Shown here one piece after another: positions 10,045 to 10,973 of a stretch of 10,973 nucleotides of DNA; within the stretch, counting starts at the first letter, position 1, and each line of letters opens with the position of its first letter. Origin of the DNA: Smittium mucronatum (lineage: Eukaryota; Kickxellomycota; Harpellomycetes; Harpellales; Legeriomycetaceae); assembly GCA_001953115.1 (NCBI GenBank), contig LSSL01004765.1, positions 1 through 10,973 on the forward strand, written 5' to 3'. The notes below the pieces were generated by a model. The model saw only the letters and a program-made list of their open reading frames with translations, was not told the DNA's origin and ran no database searches. Position numbers and translations under genes: made by a program.

Positions 10045-10066
10045 ATATATATATGTGTGTGTGTGT
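10045..10066. repeat. Compound AT/GT microsatellite
   Basis: Five AT units (10045-10054) run directly into six GT units (10055-10066). GT/CA runs of this kind are typical of eukaryotic nuclear DNA. Confidence 0.85.
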
Positions 10067-10160
10067 ATTTTAAAGTCGCTTACTAACAGATCCTCAAAGA
10101 AGTTTTTTTTTAATAAAGATTTTTGTTAAAATATCTTAATTATAGATAAAAATAATAATA

Positions 10161-10180
10161 AATAGGAATAAATAGGAATA
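10161..10180. repeat. Decamer tandem repeat
   Basis: Two exact copies of AATAGGAATA in tandem, followed by the degenerate third copy AAAGGAAATA (10181-10190). They lie inside a longer A-rich run of AAT and AAAT words from about 10148 to 10205. Confidence 0.7.
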
Positions 10181-10311
10181 AAAGGAAATAAAAATCAATA
10201 AAAATGATTTTCACACTTTTACCATCCGCAATTACATCAACTCATTACCAAATATAAATCATTTCAGCTTTTTATTTAGCTCCAATATATCTTAAAAAGC
10301 CAAAAAATAGA

Positions 10312-10335
10312 ATATATATATATATATATATATAT
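10312..10335. repeat. AT microsatellite, 12 units
   Basis: Twelve uninterrupted AT units, the longest pure dinucleotide run in the window. It is likely to vary in length between individuals. Confidence 0.85.
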
Positions 10336-10973
10336 GAGATTTATACTTTCGAAAAACATTTTAGTAATAAAAAAAATATAAAAATTCAATTATTAAATAT
10401 TATTTTTGGGAAACATGTCATTTCAAATAATTAATTTCTATTTTTTAATCAATTTTTTTAAAAATGTAAAAAAAATGATACTTAGAAATATAGTTTATCT
10501 TTAATAATTTATTTCATTAAAATAAAAAGTCTGTATTAACATATAAAAACAAAACATAACTTTATAAACATTTATTTATAATTAGTTTAACAAAGTGACA
10601 TTATTTTTTATGGATAAAAATAGAAATATTACCAAAGAGTGTATATAAATAGTGATTTTAGATGGATTAACAATTATTTTAATATAAATCAATAGTCATA
10701 ATAAAGTTTTATGTTCTTAAATAATCAGCAAAATAAGTATATAATACGAAAAAACTAATATTTAAAATGAGTAGATGTTTTTTATTACGACTCGGTGTTT
10801 CATTTATATATTTAAAACACTATAAAATTTCTAAAATATGAGAATTAAACTACATTGGATTAATTAAAGGATTATTATTTTTTTTTATGGGATTTATCAC
10901 CTTACATGTTTTAATTTAGGAAAAAAGAAAAATTTCCTGAAATTTTATATCGTGAAAACAGAAAATTTTTCTT

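Larger units (their letters stand above)
8444..10973. other. Gene-free AT-rich DNA with simple repeats
   Basis: No gene could be supported. Besides the simple repeats listed separately, this stretch has a run of 13 T at 9279-9291 and a perfect 12-base palindrome GCAACATGTTGC at 9025-9036, GC-rich for its surroundings. The word ATCAATAT/TCAATATTCTT recurs at about 9547-9585. I see no reading frame with an ATG start and useful length. Confidence 0.65.

Noticed and set aside
9660..10878. Shared 17-base word AATTAAAGGATTATTAT at 9660-9676 and 10862-10878
   Set aside because: At this base composition about one match of this length is expected by chance in an 11-kb window, and the flanks do not align.
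1..10973. CRISPR arrays, rRNA genes, U6-type snRNA, bacterial promoters and operons
   Set aside because: I looked for regularly spaced repeats, conserved rRNA and U6 words, and gene clusters with ribosome binding sites, and found none.

Overview
The window is about 11 kb of very AT-rich DNA (roughly 20% G+C where I counted lines by eye) and is almost free of genes. It looks like nuclear, intergenic DNA of an AT-rich eukaryote. The one clear gene is a tRNA with a eukaryote-type A-box/B-box layout. It has no encoded CCA end, and a run of seven T, the usual RNA polymerase III stop, follows it directly. No bacterial operon, ribosome binding site or long ATG-started reading frame is visible. I cannot name the lineage from this sequence.

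Layout. Positions 1-1602 hold no gene. At 1603-1790, on the minus strand, sits a compact Pol III unit: a TATA-like stretch, a decayed tRNA-Cys(GCA)-like gene, a 2-base gap, a complete tRNA-Leu(UAG), and a T7 terminator. Positions 1780-2400 are locally less AT-rich, and one forward frame has fewer stops than expected; this could be a decayed coding relic but matches no family I recognise. Positions 2971-3611 form a foldback or MITE-like element with two inverted arms of about 97 bases, about 84% identical, around a roughly 406-base centre. From 3612 to 8333 I see no gene. At 8334-8443 there is a perfect 52-base tandem duplication. The rest, to 10973, holds AT and AT/GT microsatellites, a short decamer repeat, a strong small hairpin, and no gene.

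How the parts work together. The tRNA-Cys-like unit and tRNA-Leu lie head to tail 2 bases apart, with a T-run only after the second. They may be transcribed as one two-tRNA precursor, with the upstream relic supplying promoter sequence. The foldback element and tandem repeat are independent sequence additions to the intergenic DNA. The most distinctive points are the swapped C10-G25 pair in tRNA-Leu, the tight pairing with a decayed tRNA-Cys, and the inverted-repeat element.
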